DNA from: Streptomyces caeruleatus
Lineage (GTDB): Bacteria; Actinomycetota; Actinomycetes; Streptomycetales; Streptomycetaceae
Reading direction: 5' to 3'
Length of the DNA: 64,000 nt
Assembly: GCF_001514235.1 (NCBI RefSeq)
Contig: NZ_KQ948930.1
Span: forward strand, 124,001-188,000
Under the pieces are notes generated by a model. That model ran no database searches and was not told the origin of the DNA. It saw nothing but the letters and a program-made list of their open reading frames with translations. The position numbers were made by a program, and so were the translations under genes. This document shows positions 10,359-18,015 of the stretch, in pieces (the stretch's first letter is position 1; each line of letters begins with the position of its first letter).

Positions 10359-11966
10359 TCACCTCTCCTTCTGCAGTACGGACAGCGCGGCGATGAGTTC
10401 GGCCTGGGGCTCGGGGTGGACCTCCAGGGCGTCGAGCGGGGCGAGTCGTCGCTCGCGTTCGTTGTGCATGACGCGGTCCAGGTGTTCGTTGAGCAGCCGC
10501 CCGGCCCGGTCGCGCAGCCGCAGCGCCCCGTGCGCCCCGATCCGCTCGGCGAGCCCCTCCCCCGCGGACCGCGCCCGGCGTCCGCCCAGCAGGGCGGTGG
10601 CGACGAGTGCGGTGACGACCTCGGAGTCGGGGGCGACGCTGCGGTCCAGGACGCTCACCTCGTCCTCCGCGTACTCCTCGAGTTCCCTGCGCCAGCGCCG
10701 TACGGCCACACCGATGCGGTGCTCGACGCTCGCGGGTCGTGGGTCACGGCCCGTCAGTTCGGGGGCGGCGGCCGCGGGTTCGCGTCGCCAGGCGTCGTCG
10801 ACGCGCTCGTCGGCGGCGGTGACGGCGCACAGCAGGAGGGTGCTGAGGCTCTCCACCAGCGAGTCGAGGAGCTCACCGGCGGTGCTGTCGAGCGGGAAGG
10901 CGCGCCAGCGTTTCAGCGCGTCCCCGGCGAGCACGGCACCGGCTTGCAGGCGGCTCCGCACGCGCGCGTACTCGCTGTCGTACGCGCTGTCCACGGCGTT
11001 GGTGAGCCGCAGTGCCGCCGCGTACTGGGCGGCGGCGGCGTTGGCCAGCTCCGGCATGCGGACCTTGAGGGAGTCGAGGAGGCCGTGGGCCGTACGGGCG
11101 ACGGCGTGCTCCCGCGCCCCCGGGTCCTGGGCCTGCTGACTGAGCCAGGTGCGCAGCGGTGCCACCGCCGTGGCCGGCAACAGTCCGCCGCCCCAGGCAG
11201 ACTCGGGCAGTTCGGGCACGGTGAAGCGCGGTACGTCGCCGAGGCCGGCCTTGGTGAGGAGCGCCCCGTACTGCCGGGACACCTCGGACACGACCTGGTG
11301 GGGCACCCGGTCGAGAACAGTCACCAGGGTGGCGTCGTACTCCTTGGCGGTGCGCAGCAGATGCCAGGGGACGGCGTCGGCGTAGCGCGCGGCCGTGGTC
11401 ACCATCACCCAGATGTCGGCCGCGCAGATCAGTTGCGCGGCGAGGACACGGTTGTCGGCGATCAGGGAGTCGATGTCGGGCGCGTCGAGGAGGGCGAGGC
11501 CGCACGGCAGCGTGTCGGCGGTCTCGACCCGCAGCACGCGCGCGGAGTCCTCGGCGGACAGCATCAGCTCGTCCGCCTGATCGTGTTCGGTCACCCACAC
11601 GCGTGTGAGGTCGGGCAGGACCCGCATCCCGCTGAACCAGTGATGGTCCTCGGGATGGCAGACCAGCACGGGGTTACGCGTCGTCGGCCGCAGCACGCCT
11701 GCCTCGGTCACGCGCCGGCCCACGAGGGAGTTGACGAGCGTCGACTTGCCGGCGCCGGTGGATCCTCCCACCACGGCCAGCAAGGGCGCTTCGGGCTCCT
11801 TCAAGCGGGGCACCAGATAGTCGTCGAGCTGCGCAAGCAGTTCGTCGCGGTTGGCACGCGCGCGTGGCGCCCCCGCCAGGGGCAGCGGGAAGCGTGCGGC
11901 GGCGACACGGTCGCGCAGGGCGGAAAGTGCGTCGAGCAGCTGAGGCCGTACGTCCAAGGTCACCAC
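10359..11966 (-). CDS. Dynamin-like GTPase, first gene of a coupled pair
   Basis: About 535 aa if translation starts at the GTG at 11966 (a second GTG is adjacent at 11963), giving VVTLDVRPQLLDALSAL. P-loop GGSTGAGKSTLVNSLVG (about residue 67), G3 LLDAPDIDS, and a G4-like TVLDRVP are visible. The rest is helical with no clear transmembrane segment, unlike its partner. An open frame extends ~50 codons further upstream, but that part reads across the promoter region and has atypical composition. No Shine-Dalgarno precedes the GTGs; a TAAAAT box about 20 bases upstream suggests a leaderless or nearly leaderless mRNA. Confidence 0.82.
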   Translation of the reverse strand: MVTLDVRPQLLDALSALRDRVAAARFPLPLAGAPRARANRDELLAQLDDYLVPRLKEPEAPLLAVVGGSTGAGKSTLVNSLVGRRVTEAGVLRPTTRNPVLVCHPEDHHWFSGMRVLPDLTRVWVTEHDQADELMLSAEDSARVLRVETADTLPCGLALLDAPDIDSLIADNRVLAAQLICAADIWVMVTTAARYADAVPWHLLRTAKEYDATLVTVLDRVPHQVVSEVSRQYGALLTKAGLGDVPRFTVPELPESAWGGGLLPATAVAPLRTWLSQQAQDPGAREHAVARTAHGLLDSLKVRMPELANAAAAQYAAALRLTNAVDSAYDSEYARVRSRLQAGAVLAGDALKRWRAFPLDSTAGELLDSLVESLSTLLLCAVTAADERVDDAWRREPAAAAPELTGRDPRPASVEHRIGVAVRRWRRELEEYAEDEVSVLDRSVAPDSEVVTALVATALLGGRRARSAGEGLAERIGAHGALRLRDRAGRLLNEHLDRVMHNERERRLAPLDALEVHPEPQAELIAALSVLQKER

Positions 11967-12286
11967 ATGCGAAGAATGCCCAATTTTAGGGGATTTCTGA
12001 AGCATATGAGCATGTCTGCGCGCCGACGGGACACAAGGGATGGAAGGGATGACTGGGACACGGGGACAGTCCAGGCATAACGAGTGCACAACACCCGGGG
12101 CGCAAGAGGCCAAAAGCGGTGCGCGATTCGCACCTGCCTGCGATTATCAGGACCGCTTCACCGAACCTCCACATCGAGCCACGGAGGCGAAGCAGCAGGG
12201 ACACGGATGCGGGAGCCCTATCCTTGTCTCCGGCGTCGTCACGGGTCAGCCTCACCAGGGCACCACGACCGAGGCCACCACAGCCG
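11967..12286. other. Divergent promoter region between GTPase operon and tRNA-Arg
   Basis: 320 bases without a gene. It is less GC-rich near 11975-12010 (CAATTTTAGGGGATTTCTG on the + strand), where the leftward promoter of the GTPase operon probably lies. The right half should carry the tRNA promoter, but I could not assign a convincing -35/-10 pair. Confidence 0.5.
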
Positions 12287-12359
12287 GCCCCCGTAGCTCA
12301 GTGGATAGAGCAGGCGCCTTCTAAGCGCTTGGCCGCAGGTTCGAGTCCTGCCGGGGGCG
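12287..12359 (+). tRNA. tRNA-Arg, anticodon TCT
   Basis: 73-nt cloverleaf. Acceptor GCCCCCG (12287-12293) pairs with CGGGGGC (12352-12358), discriminator G. D arm is GCTC/GAGC. The anticodon stem GGCGC/GCGCT encloses CTTCTAA with anticodon TCT at 12320-12322. A 5-nt variable loop follows, then T arm GCAGG-TTCGAGT-CCTGC. CCA is not encoded. It reads AGA (and AGG by wobble), codons rare in this GC-rich genome. Confidence 0.96.
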
Positions 12360-12368
12360 CCCATGCTC

Positions 12369-12393
12369 CGCCCTCCTTCGGGAGGGCGTTTTT
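12369..12393 (+). terminator. Rho-independent terminator of tRNA-Arg
   Basis: Stem CGCCCTCC / GGAGGGCG with a TTCG tetraloop, followed by five T residues. It starts ten bases after the tRNA. This is a textbook intrinsic terminator. Confidence 0.95.
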
Positions 12394-12429
12394 GCTGGTC
12401 AGGGCCGTTTCGTGCAGGTCGGGATCAGG

Positions 12430-12789
12430 TCAGCGGGCCGGCAGGAACAAAGTCACGCGCCCCCAAGCCGCCGCCGTCAGCACCACGCACGGCACGAGCC
12501 ACCACGGCCGCAGCCACCGGCGCGCCACCGCCAGCGCGGTTATCGGTGCGGTGATGAGAGCGCAGGTGAGGCCGATCGTTCCGAACAGGTGGATGTGGTC
12601 GTAGGCCTGGTGGTCCCAGGGGCCGAGTGGGTGGGACAGGTAGGCGACGGTGGTGGCGGCGCCCGAGATCAGGAGGCCCGTGAGCAGCAGGGTCGCGCAG
12701 GCGGCGCCTTTCAGTCGCGAGGGCCGTGACGACGACGCTTTAGGCGTCTGCGGCGTCTGTGGAGCCCGCGGCTCCGGCGGCACGGTCAC
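12430..12789 (-). CDS. Small membrane protein, third gene of the transglycosylase operon
   Basis: 119 aa from a GTG whose last bases overlap the upstream stop (GTGA). A Pro/Ser/Lys-rich cytoplasmic N-terminus (PPEPRAPQTPQTPKASS) is followed by three or four hydrophobic helices: CATLLLTGLLISGAATTVAY, LFGTIGLTCALITAPITALA and WWLVPCVVLTAAAWG. I do not recognise the family. Its tight coupling to the transglycosylase-like gene suggests a role at the cell envelope. Confidence 0.75.
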   Translation of the reverse strand: MTVPPEPRAPQTPQTPKASSSRPSRLKGAACATLLLTGLLISGAATTVAYLSHPLGPWDHQAYDHIHLFGTIGLTCALITAPITALAVARRWLRPWWLVPCVVLTAAAWGRVTLFLPAR

Positions 12790-14138
12790 GACTCCAGTGC
12801 CCGCTTCGCGTCGTCGACGCTGCCGTCGAATCCGCGGCCGTAGCGCTGGGCGTCGTCGCTGCGGTAGTAGGGGCCGCCGTTGTAGCGGGCCGCGAGTTCC
12901 TGCATCTGTTCTCTCGTCATCCGCTCGGGCGGAACGTCGGCGAACTCGCTCTCGGCCTTGAGCTGGGCGAGGTACTCCGAGGCGATGTAGATGTTCTGGC
13001 CCGGGTCCTTGGAGGCGTTGACCACCTCCTCGCGCTGGGCGTCGGTGAGGTTCTGCGGGTCGTAGCCGAGGACTTCGGCGGACCGGCGTACCTGGATGGC
13101 GATCGGGCCCATGGAGGTCTGGTCGGCCTCCCCGGTGCCGGGTATGTGACGACGTACGCCGTAGGCGGCCTCGTCGATCCAGGAGGGGTCGCCCTCGACC
13201 TCCATCCAGGCGATGCCCGCCACCATCTCGGGAGGCAGCCCGGAGCTCTGCGCGGCGTCGTTGATCAGCGCCTTGTTGCCCGCGATGTACTGGCGGCGCC
13301 CTGCGTCGTCGTCGGACGGCAGATACAGGTAGTGGTCCTGCGCGGCCGGCAGACGCGCGAGCCGGTCCCGGATGCGCTGGAGTGACGGCGAGACCGGTGT
13401 GTCGCCCGACACCCCGGGGATCGCGTCGACCTTCGTGCCGGTGCCGGGGAGTTGGGTGTTCGGGTCGTGCCCGGCCTCGCCCACCTCCCGGCGCAGCGCG
13501 TCCACGGCGCCGACCAGCAGCGCGGGGTAGCCGCTGTCCCCACCGCGGAAGTCCGGCAGGGACCGCAGGGCCGCGCGTATCTCGTGCACGCAGTCCTCCC
13601 GCGCCGCGGACTCCACGCGCTCGGCGTCGCCGTAGTGGTCCCTGGTGGCGTTGTAGTACTGCTCGGCCTCCTCGCGGATCGCGTCCACGTCGACGGTGAG
13701 TTCGGCGACCCAGTCGAGGAAACCGGTCGTGGCGCGCAGGTCCTCCCACTGGCGCAGCGGCTCGGCGGCGCGCGCGGTGGGAGTGATCGCCTGTGCCTCC
13801 CGGGACATCACCTCGACCAGCCGGTCCTCGGTGGTCCGCCCGTTCTCGAAGTGCCCCTTGGCCCGCTCGACGGCCGTGGCGTAGTCGTCCAGCGCCTTGC
13901 GTACGCGCCTGAAGGCGGCCGCGAGGTGCTCCGCCAGATCGAGCGCCTCCTTCAGCCGCCTGGTGTAGCGCTCCCGGTGTTCGCTCTCCCACTCGACCTT
14001 GCCGGCCTTGCGGAAGTCGTCGTCGCACGAGGCGAGCAGGGAGTGCAGGCGGCCGTACTCGGCCGCGGTCCGTTCGATCAGCTGTGGGTTCGACGCGTCG
14101 AGGAACTCCACGTCCGCACGGTAGGCCACGGCGCTCAC
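12786..14138 (-). CDS. Lytic transglycosylase-like (SLT/lysozyme-fold) protein
   Basis: 450 aa from the GTG at 14138, which overlaps the upstream stop (GTGA). The N-terminal ~190 residues are helical and resemble the coiled-coil part of WXG/LXG-type proteins (repeated VERAKGHFENG, EEAEQYYNATRDHY). The C-terminal ~190 residues form an SLT-like domain: the likely catalytic Glu is in GIAWMEVEGDPSW, followed by TSMGPIAIQ and the typical ELAARYNGGP motif. There is no signal peptide. A helical export-like domain plus a peptidoglycan hydrolase suggests delivery by a type VII-like route or action after lysis; that is inference. Confidence 0.8.
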   Translation of the reverse strand: MSAVAYRADVEFLDASNPQLIERTAAEYGRLHSLLASCDDDFRKAGKVEWESEHRERYTRRLKEALDLAEHLAAAFRRVRKALDDYATAVERAKGHFENGRTTEDRLVEVMSREAQAITPTARAAEPLRQWEDLRATTGFLDWVAELTVDVDAIREEAEQYYNATRDHYGDAERVESAAREDCVHEIRAALRSLPDFRGGDSGYPALLVGAVDALRREVGEAGHDPNTQLPGTGTKVDAIPGVSGDTPVSPSLQRIRDRLARLPAAQDHYLYLPSDDDAGRRQYIAGNKALINDAAQSSGLPPEMVAGIAWMEVEGDPSWIDEAAYGVRRHIPGTGEADQTSMGPIAIQVRRSAEVLGYDPQNLTDAQREEVVNASKDPGQNIYIASEYLAQLKAESEFADVPPERMTREQMQELAARYNGGPYYRSDDAQRYGRGFDGSVDDAKRALES

Positions 14139-14476
14139 CGGTCCTCGGGCGCGACGTAACGGCCCTTGTCGAGCAGGTCGTCCATCGCGCGCTGCGCGGT
14201 CGCGTCCGCCCGCACGTACGCGTTCCCCGTCGACCGCAATTTGGTCGACAGCGCCGACAGCAACGTCACCAGGTCGCCGTACTGGTCCTGCGCATAGCGC
14301 GCGAAGTCCTCGACCGCTTCGGCCACTTGGGGGTGCGAGCGCGGCACGCGGCACTGCGTGGCGTTCTCCCCGTCCATGCGCCCGGCGTACAGCAGTCCGG
14401 CCAGTTCGTTCAGAAGATGCGAACTGCCGTCGATGGACTCGGCCCCTGCCGAGAACCCTCCAGGCCCCGTACTCAT
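14135..14476 (-). CDS. Small helical protein, first gene of the transglycosylase operon
   Basis: 113 aa from the ATG at 14476 with GGGGG six bases upstream. It is predominantly helical (EAVEDFARYAQDQYGDLVTLL; RADATAQRAMDDLLDKG) and about the size of ESX/WXG100-related partners, though no WXG motif is present. It overlaps the transglycosylase-like gene by four bases. By size, fold and position it may be a type VII secretion-associated partner of that protein; the family is not certain. Confidence 0.7.
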   Translation of the reverse strand: MSTGPGGFSAGAESIDGSSHLLNELAGLLYAGRMDGENATQCRVPRSHPQVAEAVEDFARYAQDQYGDLVTLLSALSTKLRSTGNAYVRADATAQRAMDDLLDKGRYVAPEDR

Positions 14477-14544
14477 CGTTCCCCCGATGTCGACAATGAT
14501 CGCGACCGTGAGCATGCCAGTTGCGGATGCAATCTGTCACGCTG

Positions 14545-15411
14545 TCACAGGTCGGTGCCCCCGCTGACGTCCAGATACTGACCGGTGATCCACCGGGAGT
14601 CGTCGGAGGCGAGGAACGCCACCACGTCCGCCACGTCGGAGGGCCTGCCGATCCGGTCGAACACCGACCGTGCGGCCAGGGCTGCCCGCGCCTCGGGAGT
14701 CGTCCTGCGCCGGGCGTTCATGTCCGTCTCGACGAACCCCGGCCCGACCGTGTTCACGGTGATGCCACGAGGGCCGAGTTCCTTCGCCAGAGCCAGGGTC
14801 ATCGTGTCCAGCGCGCCCTTGGACATGGCGTACGCGAGCGACTCGGGGAAGGCGCGCCGCGTGGCGAGGGAGGAGACGTTGACGATACGGCCGCCGTCGC
14901 GCATCCGCGGCAGCGCGTTCTGCACGAGGAAGAACGGCGCCTTGGCGTTGACAGCGATCATGCGGTCGAAGACCTCGGGCACCGCCTGCCCCACCGGCCC
15001 CGAACCGCTCGCCCCCGCGTTGTTCACCAGGATGTCCAACGGGCCCTCGGCACCCGGCGTTCCCACACCCGCTGCCTCGACCCCCGCTGCCTCGACCCCC
15101 GCTGCTCCGGCACCCACTGCCCCGGCATCCGTCCCCTCGCCGCCCAGTTCCTCCCGCACCCCTGCGTCGAAGGCCTCGAAGACCGCGGCGGCGTCACCGG
15201 GCACCCCGAGCTCGGCGCCGAGCGCGAAGGCCCGCCCGCCGTTGCGCCGTATCTCCCCTACGACTTCCAGAGCGGCGGCCTCACTGCGCCCGTAGTGGAC
15301 GCCGACCAGCGCCCCGTCACGGGCGAGGCGGGTGGCGATGGCTCGGCCGATGCCGCGGCCTGCCCCGGTGACCAGTGCGATCTTGCCGGTCAGTGCGCGT
15401 TCGATGTTCAC
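14545..15411 (-). CDS. SDR family NAD(P)-dependent oxidoreductase with low-complexity insert
   Basis: 288 aa classical short-chain dehydrogenase. The cofactor motif TGAGRGIGRA (about residues 15-24), LVNNAGASG, VSSLA and the catalytic YAMSKG (Tyr-x-x-x-Lys) are intact, so it should be active; the substrate is unknown. Just before the NNAG strand lies an Ala/Gly/Val-rich stretch of about 35 residues, with repeats of AAGVE, encoded by 15-bp tandem DNA repeats; ordinary homologs have only a short loop there. Start is GTG. A 7-bp repeat array follows upstream. Confidence 0.88.
   Translation of the reverse strand: MNIERALTGKIALVTGAGRGIGRAIATRLARDGALVGVHYGRSEAAALEVVGEIRRNGGRAFALGAELGVPGDAAAVFEAFDAGVREELGGEGTDAGAVGAGAAGVEAAGVEAAGVGTPGAEGPLDILVNNAGASGSGPVGQAVPEVFDRMIAVNAKAPFFLVQNALPRMRDGGRIVNVSSLATRRAFPESLAYAMSKGALDTMTLALAKELGPRGITVNTVGPGFVETDMNARRRTTPEARAALAARSVFDRIGRPSDVADVVAFLASDDSRWITGQYLDVSGGTDL
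15066..15130. repeat. 15-bp tandem repeat inside the SDR gene
   Basis: Unit CCCGCTGCCTCGACC repeats at 15068-15082 and 15083-15097, with degenerate copies continuing to about 15130. The length keeps frame, adding Ala/Gly/Val residues to a surface loop of the SDR. Confidence 0.8.
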
Positions 15412-15494
15412 GAAGACCCTGTGTCCGTAGAGGGATGAGAAGGAGAGGGATGAGGAGGAGTGTTGCGTACGTGGAAGCGCCGGCGGGCCTGCCC

Positions 15495-15599
15495 TCAGCC
15501 ATCAGCCGTCAGGAGTCAGCCGTCAGCCATCAGCCGTCAGCCATCAGCCGTCAGCCATCAGCCATCAGCCGTCAGCCGTCAGCCGTCAGCCGTCAGCCG
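15495..15599. repeat. 7-bp tandem repeat array (TCAGCCR), 15 units
   Basis: Fifteen consecutive 7-bp units, TCAGCCG or TCAGCCA with one TCAGGAG variant. The array lies between the SDR and epimerase genes. On the minus strand its last units supply the TGA stop of the epimerase-like gene, so array length changes could alter that C-terminus. Microsatellite-like arrays of this kind are prone to slippage. Confidence 0.9.
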
Positions 15600-16705
15600 C
15601 CCAGGAACCGCCCATACCACCCCGCGTGTTCGGCCACCCCCTGCGCGAACCCCGGCCCAGGATCCACCCCCACCCCGGCCCAGAACCCGTCGTCCGCGAA
15701 CCAGTGGTCCACGGCGAGCATGTCGAGGTGGTGCAGTGCGCGCGGCTGCCCGGCGAGTCGTGTCCGGGCCTCGTCGACGTCCAGTGGAGCGCCCGGCAGG
15801 TGTAGGCCGAGCAGGTCGGCGACCGTGTCGAGCAGTTCCGAAGTGCCCACCGGTTCGGGGTGGTTGACGTGATGGACGCCCGACAGTTCCCGCTTCGACA
15901 GCCCGGCGGCGAGCACCGCGCGTCCCAACGCCCGTACGTCGACGGCCGATTGCCGGGCGACGCATCCCTCGATGCGCGCCGACAGCAGTTCCAACACGGT
16001 GACCAGGCCGGGCACCACCCAGCGGTCGCCGGCCCCGAGCACGAGGTGGGGGCGCAGTACGACCCCGCCCGCGTCCAGGACATGCCGCTCGGCGGCGGCA
16101 CGGGAACGGCTGGTCGGTGAGGCCGGTGCGAGGGGTGGCCCGCCCGGGAGCGCGGCGGTGAAGGGTCCTCGGCCGTACACGGCGGCCGTGCTCACGTAAA
16201 CGACGCGGGCCACTCCGGCGCGCGTCGCCTCCTCGACGAGGGCGCGGGTGCCGTAGTCGTTGACGGCCTCGGTGAGCCGTTCGTCGGCGCCGATGTGGGA
16301 GGCGCAGTGCAGGACGACGTCGACGCCGTCGCAGACTCCGCCCAGCGACGGCGGGTCGGTCAGGTCGGCGCGTACGACGTCCACCGCCTCGGCGTCGGAG
16401 TCGGCGTCGGAGTCGGCGTCGGAGTCGGCGTCGGAGTCGGCGTCGGCGTCGGCGTCGGAGTCGGCGTCGGCGTCGGAGTCGACGCCGGCGTCGGCGTCGG
16501 CGTCGGCGTCCGGCAGCCTCCCCGGATCGCGTAACACGAGCCGGACCGGGGGCGACGTGTCGCCGTCCTGCCACTCCCCTGCCGACTCCCCTGCCGACTC
16601 CCTTACCGACTCCCTTACCGACTCCCGTACCGACTCCCGTACGGCCGCGACGACATGGCCGCCGACGAAGCCGCTGCCTCCGGTGACGAGGATGCGTGGT
16701 GACAA
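15593..16705 (-). CDS. NAD-dependent epimerase/dehydratase-like protein with repeat insertions
   Basis: 370 aa extended-SDR protein. I place the start at a TTG (16705) because AGGGAGG lies six bases upstream and the Rossmann motif ILVTGGSGFVGGHV begins at once. VVYVSTAAVYG is the expected Ser/Thr strand, but the YxxxK pair is not visible where it should be (ASPTSRSRAAAE), so catalysis may be altered or lost. Two low-complexity inserts interrupt the fold: ESVRES repeats after the first helix, and an alternating Asp-Ala/Ser stretch of about 40 residues before the next strand. Function unknown; a nucleotide-sugar or steroid-type substrate is possible. Confidence 0.8.
   Translation of the reverse strand: MSPRILVTGGSGFVGGHVVAAVRESVRESVRESVRESAGESAGEWQDGDTSPPVRLVLRDPGRLPDADADADAGVDSDADADSDADADADSDADSDADSDADSDAEAVDVVRADLTDPPSLGGVCDGVDVVLHCASHIGADERLTEAVNDYGTRALVEEATRAGVARVVYVSTAAVYGRGPFTAALPGGPPLAPASPTSRSRAAAERHVLDAGGVVLRPHLVLGAGDRWVVPGLVTVLELLSARIEGCVARQSAVDVRALGRAVLAAGLSKRELSGVHHVNHPEPVGTSELLDTVADLLGLHLPGAPLDVDEARTRLAGQPRALHHLDMLAVDHWFADDGFWAGVGVDPGPGFAQGVAEHAGWYGRFLGG
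16388..16511. repeat. GTCGGC/GTCGGA microsatellite coding an Asp-Ala-Ser tract
   Basis: About twenty 6-bp units of GTCGGC or GTCGGA in tandem within the epimerase-like gene. On the minus strand they encode alternating Asp with Ala or Ser. The 6-bp unit keeps frame whatever the copy number. Confidence 0.9.
16572..16642. repeat. 12-bp tandem repeat coding an ESVR/ESAG tract
   Basis: Six near-identical 12-bp units of the form GACTCCCNTNCC within the epimerase-like gene. They give the ESVRESVRES / ESAGESAGE segment. This is the second in-frame expansion in this gene. Confidence 0.85.
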
Positions 16706-16870
16706 GGTGGGCCTCCCTCTGGCCGGCGGTCCGCGCGCCGTGATCAACAGTCGGTGACACACCCGCCGCGGGTCAATCGCGCCAGGGCTCGCCGCACCCA
16801 CCACCCCGACTGTCGGACCCGTTCCGTAAAGTCGGTCCAGTCGGTGCCCCGGCCATGGAGAGGAACCCCC

Positions 16871-17830
16871 GTGCGGCTGCGCTGTGCTGTGCTCGACGAC
16901 TTCCAGGACGTGGCGACGCGGGTCGCCGACTGGTCGCCGCTCGCGGACGACGTGGAGGTCGTCCCGTTCACGACCCACTTCCCCGACGAGGACACCCTGG
17001 CCGAGGCCCTCGCCGACTTCGACATCGTGGTCACCCTGCGCGAGCGCGTCCCCTTCCACGCCTCCCTGATCGCCCGGCTCCCCCGGCTGAAGCTGCTCAT
17101 CGCCTCCGGCATGCGCAACACGGTCATCGACTACGCCGCCGCCGAGGCGCACGGCGTCACCGTCTGCGGCACGGCCAGCACCTCGACCCCGCCGGTCGAG
17201 CTCACCTGGGCGCTGCTGCTGGGCCTGGCCCGCGGTCTCGTCGAGGAGAGCAGCGCCCTGCGCTCCGGAGGCCCCTGGCAGCAGACGGTCGGCGCCGACC
17301 TGCACGGGCGTCGGCTCGGGCTGCTCGGCCTCGGCAAGATCGGCAGCCGGGTGGCCCGGGTCGGTCTCGCCTTCGGCATGCACGTCACCGCCTGGAGCCA
17401 GAATCTGACCAAGGAGTACGCCGACGAGGTGGGCGTCCATCTGGCGGCCTCCAAGGAGGAGTTGCTCGCCGACAGCGACTTCGTCTCGATCCACCTCGCC
17501 CTCAGTGACCGCACCCGCGGCCTCCTCGGGCCCGCCGAGATCGCCCTGCTCAAGCCGACGGCGTATCTGATCAACACCTCGCGCGCGGCGATCGTCGACC
17601 AGGACGCTCTGCTCGGTGTCCTGCGCCAGGGCCGGATCGCCGGCGCCGGCGTGGACGTGTTCGACGTCGAGCCCCTGCCCGCCGACCACCCGATGCGCAC
17701 GGCTCCCCGGCTGCTCGCCACCCCCCACCTGGGCTATGTCTCGCAGGCCAACTACGCGACGTACTACGGCCAGGCGGTCGAGGACATCCAGGCGTACCTG
17801 GCGGGTTCACCGGTACGACGGCTGCCCTGA
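16871..17830 (+). CDS. D-2-hydroxyacid dehydrogenase family protein
   Basis: 319 aa from the GTG at 16871, with GGAGAGGA about eight bases upstream. NAD-binding motif GLGKIGSRVARVGLAFGM (GxGxxG) lies near residue 150. The catalytic Arg is in INTSRAAIVD, Glu in VDVFDVEPLP and His in PHLGYVS, so the triad is complete. The N-terminal substrate domain starts RLRCAVLDDFQDVA. The family reduces 2-ketoacids or oxidises D-2-hydroxyacids (PGDH/formate dehydrogenase group); the exact substrate is not clear. It is divergent from the epimerase-like gene with a short shared promoter region. Confidence 0.9.
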   Translation: MRLRCAVLDDFQDVATRVADWSPLADDVEVVPFTTHFPDEDTLAEALADFDIVVTLRERVPFHASLIARLPRLKLLIASGMRNTVIDYAAAEAHGVTVCGTASTSTPPVELTWALLLGLARGLVEESSALRSGGPWQQTVGADLHGRRLGLLGLGKIGSRVARVGLAFGMHVTAWSQNLTKEYADEVGVHLAASKEELLADSDFVSIHLALSDRTRGLLGPAEIALLKPTAYLINTSRAAIVDQDALLGVLRQGRIAGAGVDVFDVEPLPADHPMRTAPRLLATPHLGYVSQANYATYYGQAVEDIQAYLAGSPVRRLP

Positions 17831-17875
17831 GGCGGGCTACCGGAATTCGCCCCCGCCGCCCCTACCCGTCCCATC

Positions 17876-18010
17876 CCATCCCATCCCTGGGGGCTGCGCC
17901 CCCAGACCCCCCCTGATCGGCCCTGCGGGCCTCGTCCTCAAACGCCGGACGGGCTGAAAATGCCTGGGCCGGCGGGGACTCGTCCTCAAAACGCCAAACA
18001 GGCTGAAGGC
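17876..18010. repeat. Streptomyces dispersed intergenic repeat (hairpin plus two CGTCCTCAAA units)
   Basis: Contains an 8-bp hairpin CTGGGGGC-TGC-GCCCCCAG at 17887-17905, then two related blocks: CTCGTCCTCAAACGCCGGAC (about 17934) with a following GGGCTGAA, and a diverged copy near 17978 with CGTCCTCAAAACGCC and AGGCTGAA. I recall this combination as a very common intergenic repeat in Streptomyces genomes. It lies between convergent genes and may serve as transcription terminator. Confidence 0.7.
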
Positions 18011-18015
18011 GGCCG

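Noticed and set aside
11967..12113. N-terminal extension of the first GTPase
   Set aside because: About 50 extra residues have atypical composition (Cys/His/Ser) and would run through the promoter region; the GTG at 11966 gives the expected N-terminus.
15495..15599. CRISPR-like array
   Set aside because: Units are only 7 bp with no spacers, so it is a simple tandem repeat.
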